Origin: Geomonas silvestris
GTDB taxonomy: Bacteria > Desulfobacterota > Desulfuromonadia > Geobacterales > Geobacteraceae
Direction: 5' to 3'
NCBI RefSeq assembly: GCF_014193515.1
Contig: NZ_BLXX01000016.1
Span: 1-64,000 of the forward strand
Length of the DNA: 64,000 nt
Of this stretch, positions 36,607-44,899 are shown piece after piece. The position numbers were made by a program, and so were the translations under genes. Below the pieces are notes generated by a model that worked only from the letters and a program-made list of their open reading frames with translations, was not told where the DNA came from and searched no databases. Position 1 is the first letter of the stretch; the number at the start of each line of letters is the position of its first letter.

Positions 36607-37548
36607 GTGCTGAAAGAGATTCGTTGGTATTCGGAGCTGGCGCTGTTTCTGGTGCTCTCGCTGGTCATCTCCTGGCTTCCCGGCCGGAGCGCGGACTGGG
36701 TGGGAAGCCGGCTGGGGCGCCTTTTCTTTTATGTCCTGAAGGAGCGCCGCCAGGTGGCGCTGGAAAACATCGAGCGCGCCCTCCCGTTCCTGGAGGCCCA
36801 GCCCGGCTGGGTGCTCCGCACCCCGCGCGAACTCGCCCGGGAGACCTTCGAGAACCTGGGGCGCTCGCTGGTGGAGGACTGCAAGGTCTACCACGGCCAC
36901 GGCCGCCGGTTGATCGACGCAGCCGAGATCCGTGGCCTGGAGAACTTCGACGCGGCCCGGAAGAAGGGGAAAGGGGTCGCCTTCATCACCGCGCACTGCG
37001 GCAACTGGGACCTTCTCGCGCTTGGCTTCGGAGCCCGGGTCCAGGAGATCACCGTGGTGGCCCGGCGCCAGGACAACCCGCACTTAAACGAGGTGCTGGA
37101 GCGGATCCGCAAGGCCTACGGCAACCGGGTCTTCTACAAGAGCAGCGCGCTGCGCGCCATGCTGGGGGCCTTCAAACGCCAGGAGGTCGTCGGGATGCTG
37201 ATCGACCAGGCGGTGGGGGCCGACGAAGGGATCCTCATCGAGTTCCTGGGGCGGCCGGCCTGGGCCACCAAGCTCCCGGCCTACATCGCCAAGAAGGCCG
37301 GCACCCCCATGGTTCCTGCCTTCATCCACCGCGAGGGGGACCGCCAGGTGATGGACTTCTACCCGGAGCTCATGCCCTCGACGGCGGCCGATCCGGATCA
37401 GGCGGCGGCCGAAGACGTCCAGGCGCTGAACCGCTGCATCGAGCGCTACATCGTGGCCCATCCCACCGAGTGGTACTGGATCCACAAACGCTGGAAGAAC
37501 ACCGGCGGCCTCACGGTCCCGGTCCTCGGAGGACGCGATGCGCAGTAA
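36607..37548 (+). CDS. LpxL/HtrB-family lysophospholipid (lipid A) acyltransferase
   Basis: This 313-residue inner-membrane-associated protein has one N-terminal hydrophobic segment (residues 11-25) and the HxxxxD acyltransferase motif (His130-CGNWD135). FENLGRSLVED and IDQAVGADEGILIEFLGRPAW-type segments occur further on. It probably adds a secondary acyl chain to Kdo-lipid A. The GTG at 36607 has GGAG 5 bp upstream. It overlaps the next gene by 11 bp. It is the only such acyltransferase in the window. Confidence 0.88.
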   Translation: MLKEIRWYSELALFLVLSLVISWLPGRSADWVGSRLGRLFFYVLKERRQVALENIERALPFLEAQPGWVLRTPRELARETFENLGRSLVEDCKVYHGHGRRLIDAAEIRGLENFDAARKKGKGVAFITAHCGNWDLLALGFGARVQEITVVARRQDNPHLNEVLERIRKAYGNRVFYKSSALRAMLGAFKRQEVVGMLIDQAVGADEGILIEFLGRPAWATKLPAYIAKKAGTPMVPAFIHREGDRQVMDFYPELMPSTAADPDQAAAEDVQALNRCIERYIVAHPTEWYWIHKRWKNTGGLTVPVLGGRDAQ

Positions 37549-38263
37549 GACCATTACCCGCGAGTTCCTGCTGGCCCTGGCCGTCCTGGTCGGCGCGACC
37601 GCGCTTTGCGCCGCCACCGGGTTCGACCTCGCCGTGGAACAGCGCTTCTACCTGGCCGCCCCGGACTGGGGGATCGGCAACCTCGACCCGTGGCGCGCTC
37701 TCTACCGCTTCGGCGTCTGGCCTGCCTACCTCTTAAGCGGGGGGGCTCTCCTGCTCCTGGTGGCGGGGTTCTTCTCGGCGAAGGCCCTTTTGTACCGCAA
37801 GAGCGCGCTCCTCATGGTGCTGCTCATGCTGATCGGGCCCGGGCTTTTGGTGAACGCAATCTTCAAAGATCACTGGGGGAGGCCGCGGCCGCGCCAGATG
37901 CAGGTTTTCGGCGGCGACCGGCAGTTCCACCAGCCCTGGGAGCGCGGCATCGACGGGGCGGGGCGCTCGTTTCCGTCGGGGCACGCCTCGGCGGCCTTCT
38001 ACCTGATCGCCCCCTACTTCGTGCTGCGGGCGCGCGATAGGCGCCGGGCCCGTTTGGCGCTGGCGGCCGGTCTGGCCTACGGCGCCCTCATGGGGATAGC
38101 CCGGATGGCCCAGGGGGGACATTTCCCCACCGACGTCCTTTGGGCCGGCGGCATCGACTACCTGGTGGGGCTTGCCCTGTACTACCTGCTGCGCCTGGAT
38201 CTAGCGGGTGCGGAGACAGGGGAACCGGCAGCCGCGGTTCCCGTCCCCGGAGGGACGACGTGA
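37538..38263 (+). CDS. PAP2 superfamily phosphatase (LpxE-like candidate)
   Basis: This 241-residue membrane protein with about six TM segments contains the three PAP2 motifs: KDHWGRPRP (110-118), PSGH (146-149) and RMAQGGHFPTD (189-199, His195 and Asp199). Because it lies between an LpxL-type acyltransferase and waaA, it may be a lipid A phosphatase (LpxE-like) or undecaprenyl-pyrophosphate phosphatase; the sequence cannot decide. It overlaps both neighbours, and its stop overlaps the waaA GTG. Confidence 0.85.
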   Translation: MRSKTITREFLLALAVLVGATALCAATGFDLAVEQRFYLAAPDWGIGNLDPWRALYRFGVWPAYLLSGGALLLLVAGFFSAKALLYRKSALLMVLLMLIGPGLLVNAIFKDHWGRPRPRQMQVFGGDRQFHQPWERGIDGAGRSFPSGHASAAFYLIAPYFVLRARDRRRARLALAAGLAYGALMGIARMAQGGHFPTDVLWAGGIDYLVGLALYYLLRLDLAGAETGEPAAAVPVPGGTT

Positions 38264-39585
38264 TCCACCTGCTCTACAACCTGATCCTGCTCCTGGCGCT
38301 TCCGGGGATTGTCGCCTACCACTGGTACCGCTCCAAGAGCCGCGGCCGGCGCACGGCCCTGCGCGAGCGCTTCGGCACCATCCCCGAGGATGACCTGGCG
38401 GTCCTGCGCGGCGAGCGGGTCATCCTGGTGCACGCGGTCTCGGTGGGGGAGACCATCGCCTCCTTCCCGCTTTTGAAAGGGTTGCGCTCCCGTTACCCCG
38501 GGCACAGGCTGGTGCTCACCAACGTGACCGAGACCGGGCGCGCGGTGGCCCTCAAAAGCAACCTCGCCGATCGCTGCCTCTACCTCCCCTTCGACTATCT
38601 CTTCGCGGTCCGCTCCCTTTTGCGCCAGGTGAACCCCGAGCTGATTATCCTCATGGAGACCGAGCTCTGGCCCAACTTCATCAGGGCTGCCGCCGAACTG
38701 AACATGCCGGTGCTGCTGGCCAACGGGCGCATCTCGGACCGCTCCTTCGGCCGCTACCTGCGCCTGGCCTGGTTCTTCGGCCCGGTGCTGCGCCAGCTCT
38801 CCGCCTTGGGGATGCAGACCGCCGTCGACGCGGAACGGATCGCGGCCATCGGCGCCTATCCGCAGACCGTGCGGGTGACCGGCAACCTGAAGTACGACAT
38901 CCCGCTGCAGCGCCCGAGCGCCGAGGAGCTCTTGGAGCTCAAGGGGCGCTACGGCATTCCCGCCGGCGCCTTCGTCCTCACCGTTGCCAGCACCCACGAA
39001 GGGGAAGATGAACCGGCGCTGGAGGCCTACCAGCAGCTCCTGCAACTGGACGCCGGGGCTTTCCTGATCCTGGCTCCGCGCCACCCCGAGCGTGCGGCTG
39101 CGGTCGCCGAACTGGTGGCCCGGCGCGGCATCGGCTGCACGCTGCGCTCGCGGCTTTCCGAACATCCCGATGCGCTTCCGGCGGGGTCGGTGCTGCTGCT
39201 CGACACGGTGGGAGAACTGGCCCGGCTCTACAGCGTGAGCGACCTGGTCTTCGTGGGGGGGAGCCTGGTCCCGACCGGCGGGCACAACCCGCTGGAGCCT
39301 GCCGCCTGCGGGGTGCCCGTACTCTTCGGGCCGCACATGGAGAACTTCCGGGAGATTGCCGCGTTCTTCCTGAACGCCGGTGCCGGCCTGCAGGTGGCCG
39401 ACGGCGCCGATCTCGCAACCGAGGTGCTGCGCCTGGCCGGCGACCGGGGGGCGCGTCTTGCCATCGGCGAGCAGGGGAGGGCGCTTTTGGAAGAGTGCTC
39501 CGGAGCGACCGGAAGGACGCTCGACCTCGCGGCGGGGTTACTTCCCGAGCCCCCAGATGCTGCCGCGGCGCGGGGTGCCAGGTGA
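38260..39585 (+). CDS. waaA: 3-deoxy-D-manno-octulosonic acid (Kdo) transferase
   Basis: It transfers Kdo to lipid IVA from CMP-Kdo on the cytosolic face. The 441-residue GT30 enzyme shows an N-terminal membrane anchor (LLYNLILLLALPGIVAY), the catalytic Glu64 (HAVSVGETIAS) and the METELWPN motif. The C-terminal half has FVGGSLVPTGGHNPLEPAA, typical for WaaA. The GTG at 38260 overlaps the PAP2 stop (GTGA), with GGAGGGA upstream. lpxK overlaps its end in the same way. Confidence 0.95.
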   Translation: MIHLLYNLILLLALPGIVAYHWYRSKSRGRRTALRERFGTIPEDDLAVLRGERVILVHAVSVGETIASFPLLKGLRSRYPGHRLVLTNVTETGRAVALKSNLADRCLYLPFDYLFAVRSLLRQVNPELIILMETELWPNFIRAAAELNMPVLLANGRISDRSFGRYLRLAWFFGPVLRQLSALGMQTAVDAERIAAIGAYPQTVRVTGNLKYDIPLQRPSAEELLELKGRYGIPAGAFVLTVASTHEGEDEPALEAYQQLLQLDAGAFLILAPRHPERAAAVAELVARRGIGCTLRSRLSEHPDALPAGSVLLLDTVGELARLYSVSDLVFVGGSLVPTGGHNPLEPAACGVPVLFGPHMENFREIAAFFLNAGAGLQVADGADLATEVLRLAGDRGARLAIGEQGRALLEECSGATGRTLDLAAGLLPEPPDAAAARGAR

Positions 39586-40652
39586 GCGGGCTGGCGCTCT
39601 ACTTCACCGAGCTGGTCGAGGGGAAGCGCGAAAGCCTCGGCGACCGGCTGCTGCTCGGCGCACTCAAGACGGTTTCGCACCCCTATCGCCACCTGCTGGC
39701 CCTGCGCGCCTTCGCTTACCGCCAGGGCCTTTTGCGTTCCTACCGGCTTCCCCGCCCGGTCGTTTCCGTGGGGAACATCGGGCTGGGGGGCACCGGCAAG
39801 ACCCCGACCGTCGCCTGGATCGCCGGGTACCTCATGAGCCGCGGTAAGCGGGTCGCCGTCCTTTCCCGCGGTTACGGAGGTTCCGCCATGGGGGAGCCGC
39901 TCATCGTCTCGGACGGGAGCTCCCTGTTGGCTGCTCCGGAGCAGTGCGGGGACGAGCCGTACCTCCTCGCGCAGCAACTGCCGGGGCTCATGGTGGTCAT
40001 CGGCTCCGACCGCTACCGGGCCGGAGAGCTGGCGCTGAAGGAGCTCAACCCCGATATCTTCATCCTGGACGACGGCTACCAGCACCTGCGCCTAAAGCGC
40101 GACCTCAATGTGCTCCTTTTGGACGCGGCGCGCCCCTTTGCGACCGGTTACACCCTGCCGGCCGGCATGCTGCGCGAAGGGAAAGAGGCGGCGCGGCGCG
40201 CGGACCTGGTGCTCTACACCCGCTCTGCAACGCCGGGGGTGCCGGACCTCTTTCCCGAGCTCCCCAGCTGTTGGTCCGACCACCGGCTGACCGGGGTGCG
40301 CCCGCTTAGCGGCGGGAGCCTGCTCGGGTTCCAGATCTTCAAGGGGGAGCGGGTCACCGCCTTTTCCGGGATCGCCTCGCCGGCCTCCTTTTTCAAGCTA
40401 CTCGAGGGGGAGGGAGTTACCCTTGCCGCGACGCTCGGCCTTCCGGACCACGTGAAGTACGGGGCCGAGGAGATCGACGCGGTGTGCCGGTTGAAGGAAG
40501 CCTCCGGCTCGGACTCTTTGATCACCACCGCGAAGGATGCCGTGAAGCTCGCGTCGTGTGCCGGCCGGCTGGGTCCCTGCTACGTCGCCCAGCTCGAGCT
40601 CGACCTCCTCGAGGGGAGCGCCCTGCGCCAGGCCCTGGACCGGTTCATCTAA
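39582..40652 (+). CDS. lpxK: Tetraacyldisaccharide 4'-kinase
   Basis: It phosphorylates the lipid A disaccharide at the 4' position. The 356 residues contain the P-loop GNIGLGGTGKT at 64-74, ILDDGYQHLRLKRDL (which continues as the LpxK DDGFQH-type signature), and the ITTAKDAVKL motif. A GTG start overlaps the waaA stop (GTGA). An intrinsic terminator lies 120 bp downstream. Confidence 0.95.
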   Translation: MSGLALYFTELVEGKRESLGDRLLLGALKTVSHPYRHLLALRAFAYRQGLLRSYRLPRPVVSVGNIGLGGTGKTPTVAWIAGYLMSRGKRVAVLSRGYGGSAMGEPLIVSDGSSLLAAPEQCGDEPYLLAQQLPGLMVVIGSDRYRAGELALKELNPDIFILDDGYQHLRLKRDLNVLLLDAARPFATGYTLPAGMLREGKEAARRADLVLYTRSATPGVPDLFPELPSCWSDHRLTGVRPLSGGSLLGFQIFKGERVTAFSGIASPASFFKLLEGEGVTLAATLGLPDHVKYGAEEIDAVCRLKEASGSDSLITTAKDAVKLASCAGRLGPCYVAQLELDLLEGSALRQALDRFI

Positions 40653-40684
40653 CTCCGGCTACCAGTTGATGCACCTGAAGGATT

Positions 40685-40721
40685 CCCTCTCCCCTTGCGG
40701 GAGAGGGTTAGGGTGAGGGGG
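40685..40721 (-). repeat. C/G-rich palindromic repeat (CCCTCACCC family), after lpxK
   Basis: CCCTCTCCCCTTGCGGGAGAGGG with GTTAGGGTGAGGGGG following. This is the reverse-complement form of the repeat at 36522-36556. Such GAGGGTTAGGGTGAGGG-type sequences are dispersed in many proteobacterial genomes. It lies in the 320-bp gap between lpxK and the Trm112-like gene. Confidence 0.75.
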
Positions 40722-40773
40722 AAGGTACCACCTCATCTCAGTTGGCAGCTTCGGGGGGGGGCGAGCATCTTCC

Positions 40774-40797
40774 CGGTTCTAACTGAACCGCTTTTTT
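40774..40797 (+). terminator. Intrinsic terminator after lpxK
   Basis: CGGTTC (40774-40779) pairs with GAACCG (40785-40790) around a 5-base loop, followed by TTTTTT (40792-40797). It closes the lpx/waaA/lpxK transcription unit. Confidence 0.75.
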
Positions 40798-40926
40798 GTC
40801 TTTAAGATGAAAAAACGTGGTTAAGCTTTCTCATTTGTGGCAGAATGCTGCCTGCTGCCGGTCTCTGCAGCGAGTCTGGCGGCGACCGCGGTCGCGGCGG
40901 CTTGCGGCGCGGAGCCTGCAGGTTAA

Positions 40927-40958
40927 CCGGACCACCACGGTGGCACCGGCGTTTTTTT
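40927..40958 (+). terminator. Possible terminator or attenuator upstream of the Trm112-like gene
   Basis: A GC-rich stem centred on CCACC/GGTGG (about 40932-40943, flanked by CCGG pairs) is followed by T7 (40952-40958), 14 bp before the ATG of the next gene. Because of its position it could act as an attenuator of the waaF operon. The loop is short, which weakens the call. No clear promoter was found in this gap. Confidence 0.35.
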
Positions 40959-40972
40959 GTGTGGAGCAGTCG

Positions 40973-41134
40973 ATGTCGAACCTGGAGAAGATCTTGCCGA
41001 TTCTGGCCTGCCCGTCCTGCCACGGTCCCCTGGACCAGGCGCCGGATGCCCTGTGCTGTCCGGCCTGCCGGCTCAGGTTCCCGGTGCGTGACGGGATCCC
41101 GGTCCTGCTGGTGGAGGCGGCGCAACCCCTATGA
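40973..41134 (+). CDS. Trm112-family zinc-ribbon protein (UPF0434/YcaR-like)
   Basis: This small protein of 53 residues has CPSCHGPL and CCPAC cysteine pairs and ends with FPVRDGIPVLL. Homologues such as YcaR lie next to lpxK in other bacteria, so the link with lipid A genes is conserved; function unknown. The ATG has GGAGC upstream, and the stop overlaps the waaF ATG (ATGA). Confidence 0.8.
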   Translation: MSNLEKILPILACPSCHGPLDQAPDALCCPACRLRFPVRDGIPVLLVEAAQPL

Positions 41135-42192
41135 GTGCTCCCCTCGATCCGAACCGGGTGCGTAACATCCTGGTGCGCGGCACCAATTGGCTGGGGGACG
41201 CGGTGATGAACACCCCGGCCCTGGGCGCCATCCGCGAGACCTTTCCCAAGGCCCGGATCACCCTCTTGGTGATCCCCACGGTTGCCGAACTCTTCACCCC
41301 GCACCAGTGGGTGGACGAGGTCGTGGTCTACGACCGCAAGGGGCGCCACCAGGGGATCCGCGGGCGGCTGCGCCTGGCCGGCGAGCTGCGCCGGCGCCGC
41401 TTCGACCTGGCCATCCTGCTGCAAAACGCCATCGATGCTGCGATCATCGCCACGCTGGCGGGGATCCCGCGCCGCATGGGGACCCGCACCGACGGGCGCG
41501 GCTTCCTTTTGACCCACGGTTTCAACCAGAAGAGCCTCGACCCCCGGCTGCACCACGTGGACTACTACCTCGAGATGCTGGGTCACTTCGGGATCCGCGC
41601 GGCGCAGAAACGCCAGCTCCTCTGCCTGGCGGAGGAAGAGCGCGCGGCGGTCAGGCGGCGTTTCGAGGAAGGGGGGATCGTCCCCGGCGATTTCGTGATC
41701 GGAATCAATCCCGGGGCCGCCTACGGTTCCGCAAAACGCTGGTATCCCGAACGCTTCGCGGCCGCCGGGGCCGAGCTGGCGCGGCGCTGGGGAGCCAAAC
41801 TCGTGGTGTTCGGCGGGCCGGGCGAGGTCGCCATCGCCCGCGACATCGAGGCCTCCCTCGAGGGACCCTGCCTGAACCTGGCGGGAACCCTCACGGTGCG
41901 GGAGCTGATGGCCAGCATCGAGCGCTGCAACTTCTTCATCAGCAACGACTCCGGCCCCATGCACATCGCGGCCGCCTTCGGGGTGCCGCTGGTCGCCGTC
42001 TTCGGCTCGACCGACCACCGCACCACCTACCCCTGGTCCGATAAAGCCGTGGTGGTGCGCAAAGAGGTGGACTGCGCCCCCTGTCTCAAGCGCGAGTGCC
42101 CCACCGACCATCGTTGCATGAAACAGGTGACGGCTGAGGACGTGGTGCAGGCCGCGGTAGAACTGCAGAAGCAATTGACGATTGAAAATTGA
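41131..42192 (+). CDS. waaF: Lipopolysaccharide heptosyltransferase II
   Basis: It adds the second L,D-heptose to the inner core, using ADP-heptose. The 353 residues fit GT9: ILVRGTNWLGDAVMNTPAL near the start, GINPGAAYGSAKRWYPERFA, and NDSGPMHIAAAFGVPLVAVFGSTD near the end; a C-x2-C-like tail (CAPCLKRECPTDHRC) is present. It overlaps the Trm112 gene. The left arm of element G reaches into its last codons. Confidence 0.93.
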   Translation: MSAPLDPNRVRNILVRGTNWLGDAVMNTPALGAIRETFPKARITLLVIPTVAELFTPHQWVDEVVVYDRKGRHQGIRGRLRLAGELRRRRFDLAILLQNAIDAAIIATLAGIPRRMGTRTDGRGFLLTHGFNQKSLDPRLHHVDYYLEMLGHFGIRAAQKRQLLCLAEEERAAVRRRFEEGGIVPGDFVIGINPGAAYGSAKRWYPERFAAAGAELARRWGAKLVVFGGPGEVAIARDIEASLEGPCLNLAGTLTVRELMASIERCNFFISNDSGPMHIAAAFGVPLVAVFGSTDHRTTYPWSDKAVVVRKEVDCAPCLKRECPTDHRCMKQVTAEDVVQAAVELQKQLTIEN

Positions 42193-42333
42193 CAATGAAG
42201 TGCAGGTCACCTGAAACAGCCGCCGAACGTTGTTGGTTCAGGCGCTTCCTCGCAAAGGAAAATCTTTAATAGTAACCAATGCCAGTGGGCAACTGACCCT
42301 TAATCGTCAATTGTCCATTGTTCATTGCTAATC
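42173..42333. repeat. Heptamer inverted-repeat element G (waaF-waaC gap)
   Basis: Left arm 42173-42200 is four 7-bp units of the AATTGAC type, starting inside the 3' end of waaF. Right arm 42299-42333 is five inverted units (GTCAATT-type). The left and right arms can pair (about 21 of 28). Inside, CCTGAA and TTCAGG form another hairpin. The right arm ends 10 bp before the waaC ATG. The unit differs from that of elements A, D/E and F although the 7-bp rhythm is the same. Confidence 0.8.
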
Positions 42334-42343
42334 GGTTCTCACT

Positions 42344-43390
42344 ATGCGCGTACTCATCATAAAAGCATCCGCCTTGGGCGACATCATCCATGCTCTCCCG
42401 GCCCTCGATTACCTGCACCAGGTGGTGCCGGGGATCGAGGTCGACTGGGTGGTCGAGGAACCCTTCCGCCAGATCCTGGAAGGAAACCCGCTCTTGAGCA
42501 TGCTGCACACCGTGCGCACCAAGGTCTGGCGCAAACGCCCCTTCGCGGCCGAAACCTGGCGCGAGATCGGTGCCCTGCGCGACGCCTTGTGCGGGCGGGA
42601 CTACGACTTCGTCTTCGACATCCAGGGTAACCTGAAGAGCGGCCTGATCACCTGGGCAACCGGCGCGGAACAGCGCTTCGGGTTCACCAAGGACGCGGTG
42701 CGCGAGTGGCCCAACCTCTTGTTCACCACCCGCCAGGTGCCGCTGCGCCAGCTCGACTATCACGTCACCGACAAGTACCTACGCCTCATCAGCGTCCCGT
42801 TCGGCAAGGACTTCCGCACCATGCGGCTCACCTCGACGATCTCGACCTCACCGGAGGACGACGCCAACGCGGAGGCGCTTCTCGCCACGCTCTCGGACGG
42901 GCTCGTGTTCCTGTTCCACTGCGGCACCTCGTGGCAGACCAAGCTCTGGTCCGCGAAGTGCTGGGCCGAGCTCGGGCGCCAGGTGCTGGAGCGCTACCCG
43001 GACGCCTCGATCCTTTTGACCTGGGGCGACCAGGGAGAGCGCGAGCGCTCCTCGGAGATCGCCCGGGGGATCGGCCCCGGCGCCCGCGTGGTGGACCGCT
43101 ACCCACTGAAGGCCCTCACCGCGCTCCTGAAGAAAGTCGACCTGGTGGTCGCCGGCGACACCGGCCCGGTACACATCGCCGCGGCGGTCGGGACCCCGAC
43201 CATCTCGCTGTTCCGCGTCACCGACGGCAAGCTCACCGGCCCGAGGGGCGAGGGTAACCTCACCATCCAATCACCCATGCATTGCACCAAGTGCAAGCGC
43301 AAACAGTGCGACCAGGACGGTCCCTGCTCCGAAAGCATCAAGGCGGAGCAGGTGCTCGCCGCGATCGCGAACATCCTCACCGCACCGTGA
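42344..43390 (+). CDS. waaC: Lipopolysaccharide heptosyltransferase I
   Basis: It adds the first L,D-heptose to Kdo2-lipid A. The 348 residues fit GT9: ILIIKASALGDIIHALPAL-type start (MRVLIIKASALGDIIHALPA), DFVFDIQGNLKSG, HCGTSWQTKLW (nucleotide-sugar binding) and VAGDTGPVHIAAAVGTPTI. A Cys-rich tail (CTKCKRKQCDQDGPC) follows. There is no strong ribosome site; the right arm of element G lies in its place. Confidence 0.93.
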   Translation: MRVLIIKASALGDIIHALPALDYLHQVVPGIEVDWVVEEPFRQILEGNPLLSMLHTVRTKVWRKRPFAAETWREIGALRDALCGRDYDFVFDIQGNLKSGLITWATGAEQRFGFTKDAVREWPNLLFTTRQVPLRQLDYHVTDKYLRLISVPFGKDFRTMRLTSTISTSPEDDANAEALLATLSDGLVFLFHCGTSWQTKLWSAKCWAELGRQVLERYPDASILLTWGDQGERERSSEIARGIGPGARVVDRYPLKALTALLKKVDLVVAGDTGPVHIAAAVGTPTISLFRVTDGKLTGPRGEGNLTIQSPMHCTKCKRKQCDQDGPCSESIKAEQVLAAIANILTAP

Positions 43391-44148
43391 CCAAGATCAG
43401 CGCCACCATCATCACCCTGAACGAAGAGGCCAACATCGGCCAGTGTCTCGCGAGCCTCGACTTTGCCGACGAGATCGTCGTAGTCGACTCCGGCAGCACG
43501 GACCGCACCGCCGAGATCTGCCGCGCCCACGACCGCGTCCGTTTCGTGGAGCACCCCTGGCTCGGCTTCGGCAAACAGAAGAACCTGGCCGCCTCGCTCG
43601 CCGCAAACGACTGGGTCTTCAACATCGACTCCGACGAGCGGGTCACCCCGCGCTTGCAGGAGTCGATCCTCGCGGCCGACACCGGTAAAATCGCCTGCTT
43701 CAAGGTCGCGCGCGAGAACTACTTCGGGGAGCGCTGGATCAGGCGCTGCGGCTGGTATCCCGACTACAACATGCGCCTGTACGACCGCACCCGCTGCGCC
43801 TTCAGCGAGCGCCAGGTGCACGAGGCGCTGGTCTGCCAGGGGGAGGTGGGGATCCTTACCGGGAACCTGGTGCACCGCACCTATTCCGGGATCGCCGATT
43901 ACCTGAAACGCATGGACCGCTACTCGAGCCTCGCCGCCCAGGAGCTGGTGCAGGCGGGGAAGCGTCCCGGTGTGGCGCAGCTCTTCTACAAGCCGGCGTT
44001 CACCTTCTTCAAGATGTACGTCCTGCGCCTGGGCTTTCTCGAGGGGTACACCGGTTTCATCCTCTCCAAGCTCTACTCCCACTACACCTTCTACAAGTAC
44101 AGCAAGGCGATCGAGCTGAACCGGGCCGCCAAGGGGGAGCATGACTGA
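43387..44148 (+). CDS. Family 2 glycosyltransferase, WaaE/KdtX-like
   Basis: This 253-residue cytosolic-face GT2 enzyme has SATIITLNEEANIGQCLASL, the DSGSTDRT motif, and a metal-binding DSDE (NIDSDERV). The VHEALV region and the following membrane-interacting helices resemble LPS core beta-1,4-glucosyltransferase WaaE. It probably extends the heptose region, but the donor is unproven. The GTG start overlaps the waaC stop. Confidence 0.82.
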   Translation: MTKISATIITLNEEANIGQCLASLDFADEIVVVDSGSTDRTAEICRAHDRVRFVEHPWLGFGKQKNLAASLAANDWVFNIDSDERVTPRLQESILAADTGKIACFKVARENYFGERWIRRCGWYPDYNMRLYDRTRCAFSERQVHEALVCQGEVGILTGNLVHRTYSGIADYLKRMDRYSSLAAQELVQAGKRPGVAQLFYKPAFTFFKMYVLRLGFLEGYTGFILSKLYSHYTFYKYSKAIELNRAAKGEHD

Positions 44149-44899
44149 TTCCAGTTTTGAGGTAAGCATCGTAACCGTGGTGCGTAACGACGCCGAGCGG
44201 CTCCTGCGCACCTTCGAGAGCGTGGCGCGCCACAAAGGCGACCGGGTCGAGTACCTCGTGGTGGACGGCGCCTCCAGCGACGGCACCCTTCAGACCATCG
44301 AGGCGCACCGGGGGCTGGTCGACCGCTTCATCAGCGAGCCGGACCGCGGCATCTACGACGCCATGAACAAGGGAACGGGGCTGGGACGCGGCCGCTACCT
44401 CATGTTCCTCAACGCCGGCGACGAGCTTTTGGCCGACGTGGCGGGGCTCGCCGCGGCCGGTAACGGCGAGGCGCTCCTCTACGGCAGGGCAAACATGCTG
44501 AACCCGGACGGCACGCTCAGCTACGTGAAAGGGAAGCGGCTTAAGTCGGTGCGGCGCTTTTTGAAGGGAATGCCGCTTTGCCACCAGGCGATCCTGTACC
44601 GCCGCGACCTGATGCCCGACTACGACATCAGCTACCGCATCATGAGCGACCGGCTGCTCACCTACCGCCTGGTGCGCGAGCGCGGCCTGGGCGATACCCG
44701 CTTTCTCGGCGCCACCCTGGTTAACTACTACGAGGACGGCTTCAGCATCCAGGCATCCCCCGCCCAGTGGCAGGCCGAGCAGGACCGCATGTACCGAGAG
44801 GTCGGCCAAGCGCACTACATCCTGATCAAGCGGGTGAACGCGCTCTTCAAGCGCTACGTGAAGCAGCCGCTGCAAAGGCTCTTCGGGGGGCGCCGATGA
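44141..44899 (+). CDS. Family 2 glycosyltransferase (WcaA-like group)
   Basis: This 252-residue GT-A protein shows VSIVTVVRNDAERLLRTFESV, VVDGASSDGT, and the characteristic SEPDRGIYDAMNKG motif of colanic acid/LPS GT2 enzymes with a metal-binding NAGDE (FLNAGDELL). It is short and lacks a TM. It overlaps the previous gene by 8 bp and the next by 4 bp, so the three make one block with waaC. Confidence 0.85.
   Translation: MTDSSFEVSIVTVVRNDAERLLRTFESVARHKGDRVEYLVVDGASSDGTLQTIEAHRGLVDRFISEPDRGIYDAMNKGTGLGRGRYLMFLNAGDELLADVAGLAAAGNGEALLYGRANMLNPDGTLSYVKGKRLKSVRRFLKGMPLCHQAILYRRDLMPDYDISYRIMSDRLLTYRLVRERGLGDTRFLGATLVNYYEDGFSIQASPAQWQAEQDRMYREVGQAHYILIKRVNALFKRYVKQPLQRLFGGRR

Noticed and set aside
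40836-40853. Possible sigma-54 promoter (TGGCAG...TGCC) before the Trm112-like gene
   Set aside because: The GG and GC elements are not at the required 10-bp spacing (CC instead of GC).
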